In this document: one piece after another, positions 34,349 through 42,813 of the stretch
How positions within the stretch are numbered: position 1 is the stretch's first letter
Layout: the number at the start of each line of letters is the position of its first letter
Assembly: GCA_949879025.1 (NCBI GenBank)
Contig: CATLBO010000005.1
Coordinates: forward strand, 1 to 64,000
DNA: 64,000 nt
DNA from: an uncultured Hungatella sp.
GTDB taxonomy: Bacteria; Bacillota; Clostridia; Lachnospirales; Lachnospiraceae
Direction: 5' to 3'
The notes under the pieces: generated by a model
What the model saw: only the letters and a program-made list of their open reading frames with translations
What the model was told of the DNA's origin: nothing
Databases searched by the model: none
Position numbers and translations under genes: made by a program

Positions 34349-35221
34349 CTACTGCCCTGTGAAAATCCTGGCAATAGGTGAATCCCCTGGCAGAATCAGC
34401 GTATTCCGGCTGCCTGTCAGAGAAGCCCTGGCTGCCTCCAGGGCTCTTATAAACCCGTAAAATTCCGCCCGCTCCGGCGTATTATATGCTGCCGCCAGAA
34501 TCCTCATGTATTCCGCCTCTCCTTCAGCCGTAACTGCTGCCGCTTTTGCCTGGGCATCGGAAACGCTGATGGCGATTTCCCTGTCTGTGGTGTTTTGGAT
34601 CACTTTGGCCTCAGCCTGGCCTTCCGCCTGATACGTAGCTGCAATCTTATCCCGCTCGGAAATCATTCTCTCATAAACCGCTGCCTTGTTATCAGACGGC
34701 AGATCCAGCTGCTTAGTCTCCACAGCCAGAATCTCTATACCATACTGCTCCATGCCTTCCCCGATATTGCCCATGATTGCCTCTGACAGCTGCCCGTCAC
34801 GGCCGCTGATCACATCATTCTGGCTTAAGCTGCTGATAACATTCTTAATGGAATTGAAAACCGTAGCATCGATTCTCCTCTCTGCATTGAGAAGGGAGAA
34901 ATTCAGGGTCTGGGCAAATTTCAAAGGATCAGTAATCTTCCACAAAACATAACTGTCTGACATCATGGTTTTTTTATCCATAGTAATCACGTCCGACGGC
35001 GCCAGATCATAAAGAAGGATCTCCTTTGGCAAAGTGTCTGCACTCTGAATAAACGGAACCTTAAAGCTTAGCCCGGCGCTGTCAATCACTTTGCTGACAC
35101 GCCCGAACTCCCGAATCAGCTTATATTCATTTTCCTTAGTAATCACCATAGACTCGCCCAATCCAATAACAGCCGCTATGGCTAAAACCAATGTCAAAGT
35201 CTTTCCCATTATTTTTTTCAT
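34349..35221 (-). CDS. hflC: HflC-type SPFH protease modulator
   Basis: A 290-residue membrane protein with one N-terminal membrane segment and an SPFH/band 7 domain (ENEYKLIREFGRVSKVIDSAG, then the coiled-coil ERMISERDKIAATYQAEGQ). With HflK it forms a membrane cage that modulates the FtsH protease. The ATG at 35221 overlaps the region just after the hflK stop, with GGAGG nine bases upstream. ftsH itself is not in the window. Confidence 0.93.
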   Translation of the reverse strand: MKKIMGKTLTLVLAIAAVIGLGESMVITKENEYKLIREFGRVSKVIDSAGLSFKVPFIQSADTLPKEILLYDLAPSDVITMDKKTMMSDSYVLWKITDPLKFAQTLNFSLLNAERRIDATVFNSIKNVISSLSQNDVISGRDGQLSEAIMGNIGEGMEQYGIEILAVETKQLDLPSDNKAAVYERMISERDKIAATYQAEGQAEAKVIQNTTDREIAISVSDAQAKAAAVTAEGEAEYMRILAAAYNTPERAEFYGFIRALEAARASLTGSRNTLILPGDSPIARIFTGQ

Positions 35222-35225
35222 AGCT

Positions 35226-36275
35226 TTATTCCTCCCCACTTGGGTCATCTTCCGCTTCGTTTCCCTGCGCAGGTTCCGGCCTCCCGCCTGTCAGGCCCCC
35301 TGCCTGAACCTGCGGCGCATTCTCTGTCTCTGCACTGTAAAAACTGTCAAGGGGAAGGATGGTGCTTGTCTGGTCTGTACCGTCAATGACCACTTTCAAT
35401 CCTGGAAGCACATCCTCCATAGTTTCATAGAACATTCTCTGCCTGGTAACCTGGGGGTTCTTGACATACTCATCATACATGGCGTTAAATTTGGCCACTT
35501 CCCCATTGGCCTCGTTGATCCTTCTGGTCTTCTCTGCCTGGGCATCCTGCATAATCTTGTCAATCTGCGCTTCTGCCCCCGGCAGTTTTTCATTGCGGTA
35601 CTTGTTGGCATTATTAATCGCCGTCTCCTTGCCCTGCTTGGCAGTTTCCACTGCTTTAAACGCCTCCATAACCTCTGCCGTAGGCGGCTCCGAATCCTGG
35701 ATGGTCACATTAACCACCTGCAGTCCCACATCGTGTTTGTCCAGCTGGCTTATGATCATGTCCCTGACCTTTGATTGGATCTCATTTTTTCCCGTGGTCA
35801 GCACCGAATCCACATCATAGCTTCCGATAACCGTCCGGACACAGCTTTTGCTTATATTCCGAAGAATCAGAACCGGGTCTTTGGAAGCATACACTGCCTT
35901 CACCGGATCTGCCACCTTGTACTCAATAAAAAAATCCACATTTACAAAGTTGTAATCGCTCGTAATCATCAGAGAGTCCTCTTCCATACTCTCATTGTCA
36001 TCCTGGTTATACCCCAGGGCAAATCCCTGGATCGTCGTATTGACCTTCTGCACTTTCTGAATCAGGGGAATCTTAAAATGAAGCCCTGGGGTTGTCACGC
36101 TGACTGCCTTGCCAAAAGTAGTCAGCACTGCCTGCTCCTGCTCCTCTATATTATAAAATGACCCTGTGCCCAATACAAAAGCAATTATCAGAACCAGGCC
36201 AAGCCCTGTAAACCTCTTGGCTTTTTTTACTGCATTCTTTACTTTCTGTTCCATATCCGGATTATAACTTTCCAT
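35226..36275 (-). CDS. hflK: HflK-type SPFH protease modulator
   Basis: A 349-residue partner of HflC: one membrane segment (GLGLVLIIAFVLGTGSFY), SPFH domain (IEEQEQAVLTTFGKAVSV), a coiled coil rich in Lys/Glu/Ala and a low-complexity Gly/Pro/Glu tail. The start at 36275 (MESYNPD) lies twelve bases after AGAGG, a longer gap than usual; the next Met is seven codons in. First gene of the hflK-hflC(-metF) unit, with a promoter at 36363-36392. Confidence 0.92.
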   Translation of the reverse strand: MESYNPDMEQKVKNAVKKAKRFTGLGLVLIIAFVLGTGSFYNIEEQEQAVLTTFGKAVSVTTPGLHFKIPLIQKVQKVNTTIQGFALGYNQDDNESMEEDSLMITSDYNFVNVDFFIEYKVADPVKAVYASKDPVLILRNISKSCVRTVIGSYDVDSVLTTGKNEIQSKVRDMIISQLDKHDVGLQVVNVTIQDSEPPTAEVMEAFKAVETAKQGKETAINNANKYRNEKLPGAEAQIDKIMQDAQAEKTRRINEANGEVAKFNAMYDEYVKNPQVTRQRMFYETMEDVLPGLKVVIDGTDQTSTILPLDSFYSAETENAPQVQAGGLTGGRPEPAQGNEAEDDPSGEE

Positions 36276-36362
36276 AAGAATATGACACCTCTCTTTACCT
36301 ATGAGCAAGCCGGACGCAAACCTACGTCCGGCCTCGCTGCACTCTCTATTGTCTACCTGAAC

Positions 36363-36392
36363 AGTATACCACAGGTTGCTTGATTTTGTCAC
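36363..36392 (-). promoter_or_regulatory. Promoter of the hflKC unit
   Basis: GTGACA, 18 bases, TATACT on the minus strand, about 90 bases before hflK; five of six matches in each hexamer. Confidence 0.7.
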
Positions 36393-36432
36393 AAACTTCA
36401 CAAATATTTTACTCTTTTTATCCTTTTATAAC

Positions 36433-37473
36433 TTAGCCGTTTTTCATTCCCACCAGCTTCTTCCACCTGGCATCTTCTTTTAAAAATCCAAAGCTGTCCT
36501 CATCATGAAACAGTTTTATCAAATTATCCTTTAGGTTCCTGAAAAATTCCGGATTCACGTTTTTAAAAGCCATATGCTGGTACAGATCAGACTCCATCCA
36601 TATGCACAGGCTGTCTGCATTTAAAATCATTTTTTCCATAATATTTATGGCAGCATCTGCATCCTTCTCCATAGCAGCAAGCTCCAGGCTTCCTGAAACC
36701 TGATAGTATTCCCCCATTTCAAAGACTTTGGCCAAATCCCCCATCTTTCGGGCTGCCATATGGGCCTTTTCCATATTTCCGCTGTCTATGGCCAGCCTGA
36801 AAATGCCGTAAAAATATACGCTTACTCTCTGATAGGAAGAAAACAGCAGTTCTTCATAAGCTTTATAAGCCTCCTCCGTTTTTCCTGTTTCTCTGTAAAT
36901 TTCAGCCAGCCTCCATTTCTTTTCCGGATTCTGATCCGAGAAAAAGCCCACGCATTTCTCCGCCTTATCGTACTGCCCTTTCCTCTTGTAAAATCCAAAA
37001 AGCCCGTCAGCTGCCATAATGCGGATATCTTCATCCTTGCTTTCCAAAGCCCTCTGGTACCACCAAAGGATCACATCCTCATACTGTTTTTCATGAATCC
37101 CTTTCAGCACGCCATTGGCATCCAGCACCACTGCCATCTGTACCATCAGCCTCTGGCAGTCCGGATATTCCTCCACCTTTCTCTTTACCCACTGAAAAGT
37201 TTCTTCATAAGTGCCTTCTCTCATCCTTTTGTCCGTTTCACGGACAATTTCTCCAATCTCTTCCTCTGTCATTTCCTCCCGAAATTCCAAAAGAGTATCT
37301 GGAGTAATATTCAAAAGTCTGGCAATAGGCGCCAAAAGCATTATATCCGGAAATGAATTACCGTTCTCCCATTTGTTCACCGCCGGAGCGCTTACTCCCA
37401 AACGGCTGGCCATCTCCTCCTGGGTCATATTCTTTATTTTCCTGTATTTCCGTATTACCTGTCCCATCTGCAT
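36433..37473 (-). CDS. XRE-family regulator with TPR-like repeats
   Basis: A 346-residue protein with an N-terminal helix-turn-helix (GQVIRKYRKIKNMTQEEMA, then LGVSAPAVNKWENG) and about 280 residues of TPR-like helices (EKKWRLAEIYRETGKTEEAY and others). This form is usual for Rgg/PlcR-like or other peptide- or protein-sensing regulators in Firmicutes, but the ligand is unknown. The start is uncertain: AGGAGG lies 14 bases before the ATG at 37473, whereas an in-frame ATG at 37611 would add 46 residues and has no clear binding site. It is divergent from purA. Confidence 0.82.
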   Translation of the reverse strand: MQMGQVIRKYRKIKNMTQEEMASRLGVSAPAVNKWENGNSFPDIMLLAPIARLLNITPDTLLEFREEMTEEEIGEIVRETDKRMREGTYEETFQWVKRKVEEYPDCQRLMVQMAVVLDANGVLKGIHEKQYEDVILWWYQRALESKDEDIRIMAADGLFGFYKRKGQYDKAEKCVGFFSDQNPEKKWRLAEIYRETGKTEEAYKAYEELLFSSYQRVSVYFYGIFRLAIDSGNMEKAHMAARKMGDLAKVFEMGEYYQVSGSLELAAMEKDADAAINIMEKMILNADSLCIWMESDLYQHMAFKNVNPEFFRNLKDNLIKLFHDEDSFGFLKEDARWKKLVGMKNG

Positions 37474-37798
37474 CTTTTTATACGCTGCCTCCTTACCTTT
37501 ATCCTGATCTCCTATGTTCTGCGTCGGCCTTTGCTCATTAATCATATCAGACACTGATATGCTGTTCAACTGAATGGATGTTAATGATTCAGAAATAAAT
37601 TTAACTGCCATTCATATAATCTCTACTTGCTGCCAATACTTAAAAGGTAAATCTATTTTATCTTGGTGCAATATATAAGTATTTATTATGCATTATATAA
37701 TTAATATTGATTTTACTTATGCCTTTTTTTCATATATTCTTACTATGTCGATTTACTGTATGAAATGATCCAAATTTAAAACAGGAGGTTTTCAAGAA

Positions 37799-39073
37799 AT
37801 GGTAAGAGCAATCGTAGGCGCCAACTGGGGCGACGAAGGAAAAGGGAAAATCACAGATATGCTGGCAAAGGAATCCGATATTATCATCCGATTTCAGGGC
37901 GGCAGCAATGCAGGCCACACGATTATTAACAATTACGGCAAATTTGCCCTGCATCTCCTTCCTTCCGGCGTATTCTACGGACACACCACCAGCATCATAG
38001 GCAACGGCGTAGCCCTGAACATTCCCTATCTTTTTAAGGAAATCCAGTCGCTGACCGAAAAAGGAGTTCCGTCCCCCAAAATTCTGGTATCCGACAGGGC
38101 CCAGCTTCTCATGCCGTACCACATGCTGCTGGACGCATATGAGGAGGAACGTTTAGGCGGCAAGTCCTTCGGCTCCACCAAGTCGGGAATCGCTCCTTTT
38201 TACTCTGATAAATATGCCAAAATCGGGTTTCAAGTGTGTGAGCTTTTTGATACGGAGACTTTAAAAGAAAAAGCAGCAAGAGTCTGCGAACTGAAAAATG
38301 TAACCCTGCAGTATCTCTATCATAAACCGCCCATAGATCCCCAAGATCTGTTAAATACGCTTTTGGAGTATCGGGACATGGTTAAGCCTTATGTATGTGA
38401 TGTGTCTGCATACCTTCACCAGGCCATCAAAGAAGGTAAAAATATTCTTCTGGAAGGCCAGTTAGGTTCTTTAAAAGACCCTGATCACGGCATTTATCCC
38501 ATGGTAACCTCCTCCTCCACCCTGGCTGCTTACGGAGCCATCGGAGCCGGAATCCCTCCCTATGAGATCAAAAACATTACCGCCGTGGTAAAAGCCTACT
38601 CCAGCGCCGTAGGCGCAGGTGCATTTGTCAGCGAGATTTTCGGCAGCGAGGCAGACGACTTACGGCGGCGCGGCGGCGATGCGGGGGAATTCGGCGCCAC
38701 AACCGGGCGTCCCAGGCGAATGGGCTGGTTTGACGCAGTGGCATCCCGTTATGGCTGCCGAATTCAGGGAGCCACCGAAGCTGTCCTTACGGTTCTGGAT
38801 GTGTTGGGATATCTAGATGAAATTCCTGTCTGCGTGGGATACGACATAAACGGGACTGTCACAAAAGATTTTCCCACTACAGTGCAGCTGGAGAAAGCCA
38901 AGCCTGTTTATACAAAGCTGCCGGGATGGAGCTGCAGCATCCGCGGCATCAAAAAATATGGCGATCTGCCTAAAGAATGCCGGGAATATGTAGAATTTAT
39001 TGAAAAGGAGCTGGAGGTGCCTGTAACTATGGTATCCAACGGCCCTGGCAGAGACGAGATTATCTATCGCTAA
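37799..39073 (+). CDS. purA: Adenylosuccinate synthase
   Basis: A 424-residue GTP-dependent enzyme that joins IMP and aspartate on the way to AMP. P-loop ANWGDEGKGKITD, GGSNAGHT, HLLPSGVFYG and TTGRPRRMGWFDA are as in PurA. Two usually invariant loops are altered: GAQG is replaced by EGQLGSLKDPDHG and the Thr-rich IMP loop by SFGSTKSGIAPFY. It still looks like a full-length enzyme of a divergent clostridial subgroup. AGGAGG lies ten bases upstream of the ATG; a strong hairpin terminator follows. Confidence 0.9.
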   Translation: MVRAIVGANWGDEGKGKITDMLAKESDIIIRFQGGSNAGHTIINNYGKFALHLLPSGVFYGHTTSIIGNGVALNIPYLFKEIQSLTEKGVPSPKILVSDRAQLLMPYHMLLDAYEEERLGGKSFGSTKSGIAPFYSDKYAKIGFQVCELFDTETLKEKAARVCELKNVTLQYLYHKPPIDPQDLLNTLLEYRDMVKPYVCDVSAYLHQAIKEGKNILLEGQLGSLKDPDHGIYPMVTSSSTLAAYGAIGAGIPPYEIKNITAVVKAYSSAVGAGAFVSEIFGSEADDLRRRGGDAGEFGATTGRPRRMGWFDAVASRYGCRIQGATEAVLTVLDVLGYLDEIPVCVGYDINGTVTKDFPTTVQLEKAKPVYTKLPGWSCSIRGIKKYGDLPKECREYVEFIEKELEVPVTMVSNGPGRDEIIYR

Positions 39074-39097
39074 AAGCTTTTGGACAACAAAACCATT

Positions 39098-39143
39098 AAA
39101 GGCTGCCATATGGAGGCCCAAAGCCTTCCATATGGCAGCCTTT
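39098..39143. terminator. Bidirectional terminator after purA
   Basis: AAAGGCTGCCATATGGA and TCCATATGGCAGCCTTT form a perfect 17-base stem between convergent genes; the T-tracts are short on both strands. Confidence 0.7.
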
Positions 39144-39198
39144 ATGTATCAGATGTAGCCACTTGAGACAATCTCTCAGCCGTTTCTGTCAGGCAGCT

Positions 39199-40110
39199 CT
39201 ACAGCCGCTGAAGAATGTCCAGTCCTTTATACTCTTTCACTCTGTCGGCCACTTGTTCCCATGTAATGCCGGAAGCAACAAACTCGTAATCACGTTCCAT
39301 GCGTTCCAGCTCTGCCTTGATCTGAGGCACTTCTTCCAATACCTCTGCGCCGGTGCGTACATAATAGTCAGGCAGCAGCGTACAGCCTACCATACAGATA
39401 TCAGCAGCCGGAGGTTCTTGATTCTGGCTTAAAGCGCTTAACAGACGGAGGTGGTTATCCAAATAAGTGTTAAGCTCCAGATGCACGCCCATCATGCCAT
39501 TTAAGTCGAAAACCTGAAACGGCGCACCGCCGGGAACATCAATCTCACTGCCGCCGTAAAAAGCTTCCGTATCGCCTATATCATAGAGAGCATTGCAGAT
39601 GCTCATCAGCTGATCATATTCGCCCTGGGAAACAGGCTCCTGGAATGACTTAAGCATGGTATCCACAGCCCACCCCAGGCTTCCCAGCACTTCGCAGCCT
39701 GGAATGTGGCTTAACCGCTATCCCAGGCTCACCAGACGGGCAGCAGACAGCATGCCCCATATTCTGACCTGAATATCGCTCAGTTCCTCTGCTTTCTCTT
39801 CTGCTTCAGACGGAATGTTGTTGTAAAGCAAAGCCGCATCCTCAAGCTTTCCGATGCGGTCTGAACAGTCGGTGACAATTTCCTTGTGAAACAGCCGGTT
39901 TTTCCCTGCTTTCTCATATACATCGTCCCTTGCGCTGTAAACCGTATCCGCACGGTTCAGCCATAGAACAGCCTTATTCAGGTCACCCTTGTCCATAGCT
40001 GCAGCGCCCAGGTCATAGTAAGCCCTGGCCAAGCCGTCCCAGTCTCTCTTTCTCAGGCACTCTTCCAGCCGTTCTTCCGGATTCTTTTTCTTTTCAAATA
40101 AGCCAAACAT
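39199..40110 (-). pseudogene. TPR-like hypothetical gene interrupted by an in-frame TAG
   Basis: One reading frame of 304 codons (ATG 40110 to stop 39199) contains a single in-frame amber codon at 39718-39720. The first part (130 residues, MFGLFEKKKNPEERL... with TPR-like DLNKAVLWLNRAD) ends SAARLVSLG; after TAG the frame continues RLSHIPGCEVLGSLGW and runs 164 more codons with normal coding character. The second part has only a GTG and no ribosome binding site near its start, so it is not an independent gene. A CAG (Gln) to TAG change would explain this. It could be a pseudogene, a readthrough site or a sequencing error. Confidence 0.75.
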
Positions 40111-40180
40111 AATGGTACATCCCCTTTTTTATTAAAAATTTTTCAAATGTATTCCCATAGATGTCCATCTAATTCTATCA

Positions 40181-42613
40181 CTAAACATGTCGGATGGCAA
40201 GCTTCCGCTCCTCCCAAAACTCCCTGACCGCATTGCCCACATTTTCCCGCCTTACGACCTTATAGTCCTGCCACTCCCTTGGAAACAGGGCCTGATACTC
40301 ATCTCTCAAAAACCGGTCGTCCATTAAAAGGATAATGCCTTTATCTTCCATAGTCCGAATCACCCGTCCTGCGGCCTGCATCACCTTATTCATCCCCGGA
40401 TATTGGAATGCATAGTCAAATCCGCAGCCATGTTTCTCGTCAAAATAGTTCCTCAGTATTTCCTGCTCTGTGCACACCATAGGAAGTCCTGTTCCCACCA
40501 CCATAACACCTATCAGCCTGTCCTCTTTCAGGTCAATGCCCTCCGAAAAGATGCCTCCCATAACGCAGAAAGCCACAAGGCTGTCCTGCCTCTGCTCTTC
40601 AAACTCTTTTAGAAATTCTTCCTTTTCCTGCTCATTCATGCGGCTTCCCTGAATCAAAAGCCTAAATCCTTGATCCTTTAACGCTTCCTCCTGCTCTCCC
40701 CACAGCCTTAATACCTCATTCATATATTGATAGGAAGGAAAAAATACCATATAATTTCCTTTCTTCTGTCCTGCTGCGTCTAAAATGTAAGCCAGAATCT
40801 TTTCAAACTCTCTTCGGTTCCGTCTCGTATATCTGCTGCTTACATCCCGGGCCACCATAAGCAGCCGGTTCCCTGCAGGAAACGGACTGTTTATATACAC
40901 TGCATAGTCTTCCGGGTTCCCGCTTAAAAGTTCCTTATAATACAGCACCGGAAGCAATGTGGCAGAAAAAAACACTGTGGCCCGCCCTTTATCCATGCAT
41001 TCTTTTAAATGCGATGCCGGGTTCATGCAAAACAGTTTCACCATAAACCGCCCGTCCCCCTGCAGCTCCGAGTAAATCCGGTAGGCCTCATCCATTCCCT
41101 CAAATGTATTAAGAAAATTCCTTAGCTGAAAATAAAAATCCAGAACAAGATCCCGATCCTCAAACTCCCGGTGTTCTTCCATAAATGTTTCCATCTCTCC
41201 AAACAAAGACATTAGCGTTGCAGCCAGATGATTGATGCTTTCATGGATCACATAGCTTTCACATTCCCTCTTCATATCAAGAAGCTGCTTATTACACCGT
41301 TCCAGCAGCCTGGCCACCTTGTCCGACTTGTTTTTAAGCACTTTTTTTACAAGCAGCACATCCTCCTTTACAAGTGCCGCACTGTACATCTCCCTTCCCC
41401 TTGATACCAGATTATGGGCTTCATCCACTAAAAACAGATACTCTCCGCCCATGCCGTCAGAAAAATATCTCCTTAGCCTGGCATTGGGGTCAAACACATA
41501 GTTGTAATCGCAGATAATGCCATCCACCCAATTGGTAATGTCAAGGCAGAATTCAAAAGGACATACCTGGTACTCCAAAGCATATTGAATCACTATTTCC
41601 CTGGTAATGCCGAATTCCCGGTGAATGATATTATATACCGCATCATTTACCCTGTCAAAATGTCCCTTGGCGTAAGGGCAGGCATCCGGATTGCATTGGG
41701 GAGAATCCAGTAAACACACCTTTTCCTTGGCAGTAATGGTCACGGCCCGCATGTACATTCCCCTCTGACGCAGCACGGCAAAAGCCTCCTCTGCCACACT
41801 GCGCATAATGGTCTTGGCTGTCAGATAAAAAATCTTCTCAATATGTCCCTCCCCCATAGCCTTCAGCCCAGGATAGATTGCAGACAGGGTCTTTCCCACT
41901 CCTGTAGGCGCCTGAATAAACAGGTTCCGCCTCCTTACTACAGAGCGGTAAACCGATACTGCCAGATCTTTCTGCCCCTCCCGGTATGCATAGGGAAATT
42001 CCAGCTCCTTTAAAGACGCATCACGCCGAAGGCCATGCTCATACAGATATCTGGCCCATTTTACATACTCATGGATCAGCCCTTCAAACCATTCCTTCAG
42101 CTCATCAAATGAGTAATCCTTCTGCAGCCTGCGGATTTCCTCCGTTTCCAGGTTACAGTATGTCATCTGTATTGCAATGCTGTCCAGGCCATGGTCAAGG
42201 CAATAAATATATCCATAGCACCTGGCCTGCGCCAGATGGACGGCAACGGGCTCATCTATCCGGCTGATATCCATATACACGCCCTTAATCTCGTCGATCA
42301 TAACTCCTGCTGGCCCTGTATAGATACCATCCGCCCGGCCCTCCACGGCAATGCGGAATTCTCCTTCATCGATCACATGCTTTAAAACAACCTCCGCCTC
42401 ATACCCTGGCCCCATAGACTTCTGTATCTTCCTGTGAATCCGGCTTCCTGCCTCCATGGCATTTTTCTGTCCTGCCCCTGTCTGCCGATTGTCCAAATCT
42501 CCGCTGCGCAGAACGAACTCCACTAAATTGCGGACAGAAATCTTTATGGTCTCAGGAGCAGCTATGCTGTCTCCTATTAAGCCTTTTGCGCCCCTGTTTT
42601 CCTCCGAATCCAT
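40181..42613 (-). CDS. XPD/DinG-type helicase with N-terminal nuclease-like domain
   Basis: An 810-residue DNA helicase. Residues 1-200 form a PD-(D/E)xK-like domain (EGRADGIYTG, MIDEIKGVY). The superfamily 2 core has QAPTGVGKTLS, a four-Cys iron-sulfur site (CLLDSPQCNPDACPYAKG plus VCPFEFC), LVDEAHNL, FFSATLLPV and MQAAGRVIR. These proteins unwind DNA during repair; the fused Cas4-like region suggests helicase-nuclease action, although catalysis cannot be confirmed by eye. AGAGG is six bases before the ATG. Single-gene unit. Confidence 0.9.
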   Translation of the reverse strand: MDSEENRGAKGLIGDSIAAPETIKISVRNLVEFVLRSGDLDNRQTGAGQKNAMEAGSRIHRKIQKSMGPGYEAEVVLKHVIDEGEFRIAVEGRADGIYTGPAGVMIDEIKGVYMDISRIDEPVAVHLAQARCYGYIYCLDHGLDSIAIQMTYCNLETEEIRRLQKDYSFDELKEWFEGLIHEYVKWARYLYEHGLRRDASLKELEFPYAYREGQKDLAVSVYRSVVRRRNLFIQAPTGVGKTLSAIYPGLKAMGEGHIEKIFYLTAKTIMRSVAEEAFAVLRQRGMYMRAVTITAKEKVCLLDSPQCNPDACPYAKGHFDRVNDAVYNIIHREFGITREIVIQYALEYQVCPFEFCLDITNWVDGIICDYNYVFDPNARLRRYFSDGMGGEYLFLVDEAHNLVSRGREMYSAALVKEDVLLVKKVLKNKSDKVARLLERCNKQLLDMKRECESYVIHESINHLAATLMSLFGEMETFMEEHREFEDRDLVLDFYFQLRNFLNTFEGMDEAYRIYSELQGDGRFMVKLFCMNPASHLKECMDKGRATVFFSATLLPVLYYKELLSGNPEDYAVYINSPFPAGNRLLMVARDVSSRYTRRNRREFEKILAYILDAAGQKKGNYMVFFPSYQYMNEVLRLWGEQEEALKDQGFRLLIQGSRMNEQEKEEFLKEFEEQRQDSLVAFCVMGGIFSEGIDLKEDRLIGVMVVGTGLPMVCTEQEILRNYFDEKHGCGFDYAFQYPGMNKVMQAAGRVIRTMEDKGIILLMDDRFLRDEYQALFPREWQDYKVVRRENVGNAVREFWEERKLAIRHV

Positions 42614-42729
42614 ATTCTGCCTCTTTCCCGGCTATTTGCCGCCCCATTGTAAATATCAATTATACTCTATTCCTATTAAAATGGAAAGCTCCCATTACCT
42701 CCTGTTCACTCATGCATGTCAAAAAACGT

Positions 42730-42771
42730 TTTTAAAAAACAGAACAACCGGCACAGCTTACGCTGCGCCGG
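42730..42771 (-). terminator. Terminator after the OYE-family gene
   Basis: CCGGCGCAGC and GCTGTGCCGG pair over ten bases with one G-U and a GTAA loop, followed by TTGTTCTGTTTTTT on the minus strand. Confidence 0.85.
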
Positions 42772-42813
42772 CCTGGCAAATCATCTTCCTATTCTTTCCT
42801 GTTTGACTTAAAG

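Noticed and set aside
39199-39690. Treating the second half of the amber-split gene as an independent GTG-start gene.
   Set aside because: It is exactly in frame with the upstream part, nine codons after the TAG, and lacks any Shine-Dalgarno sequence.
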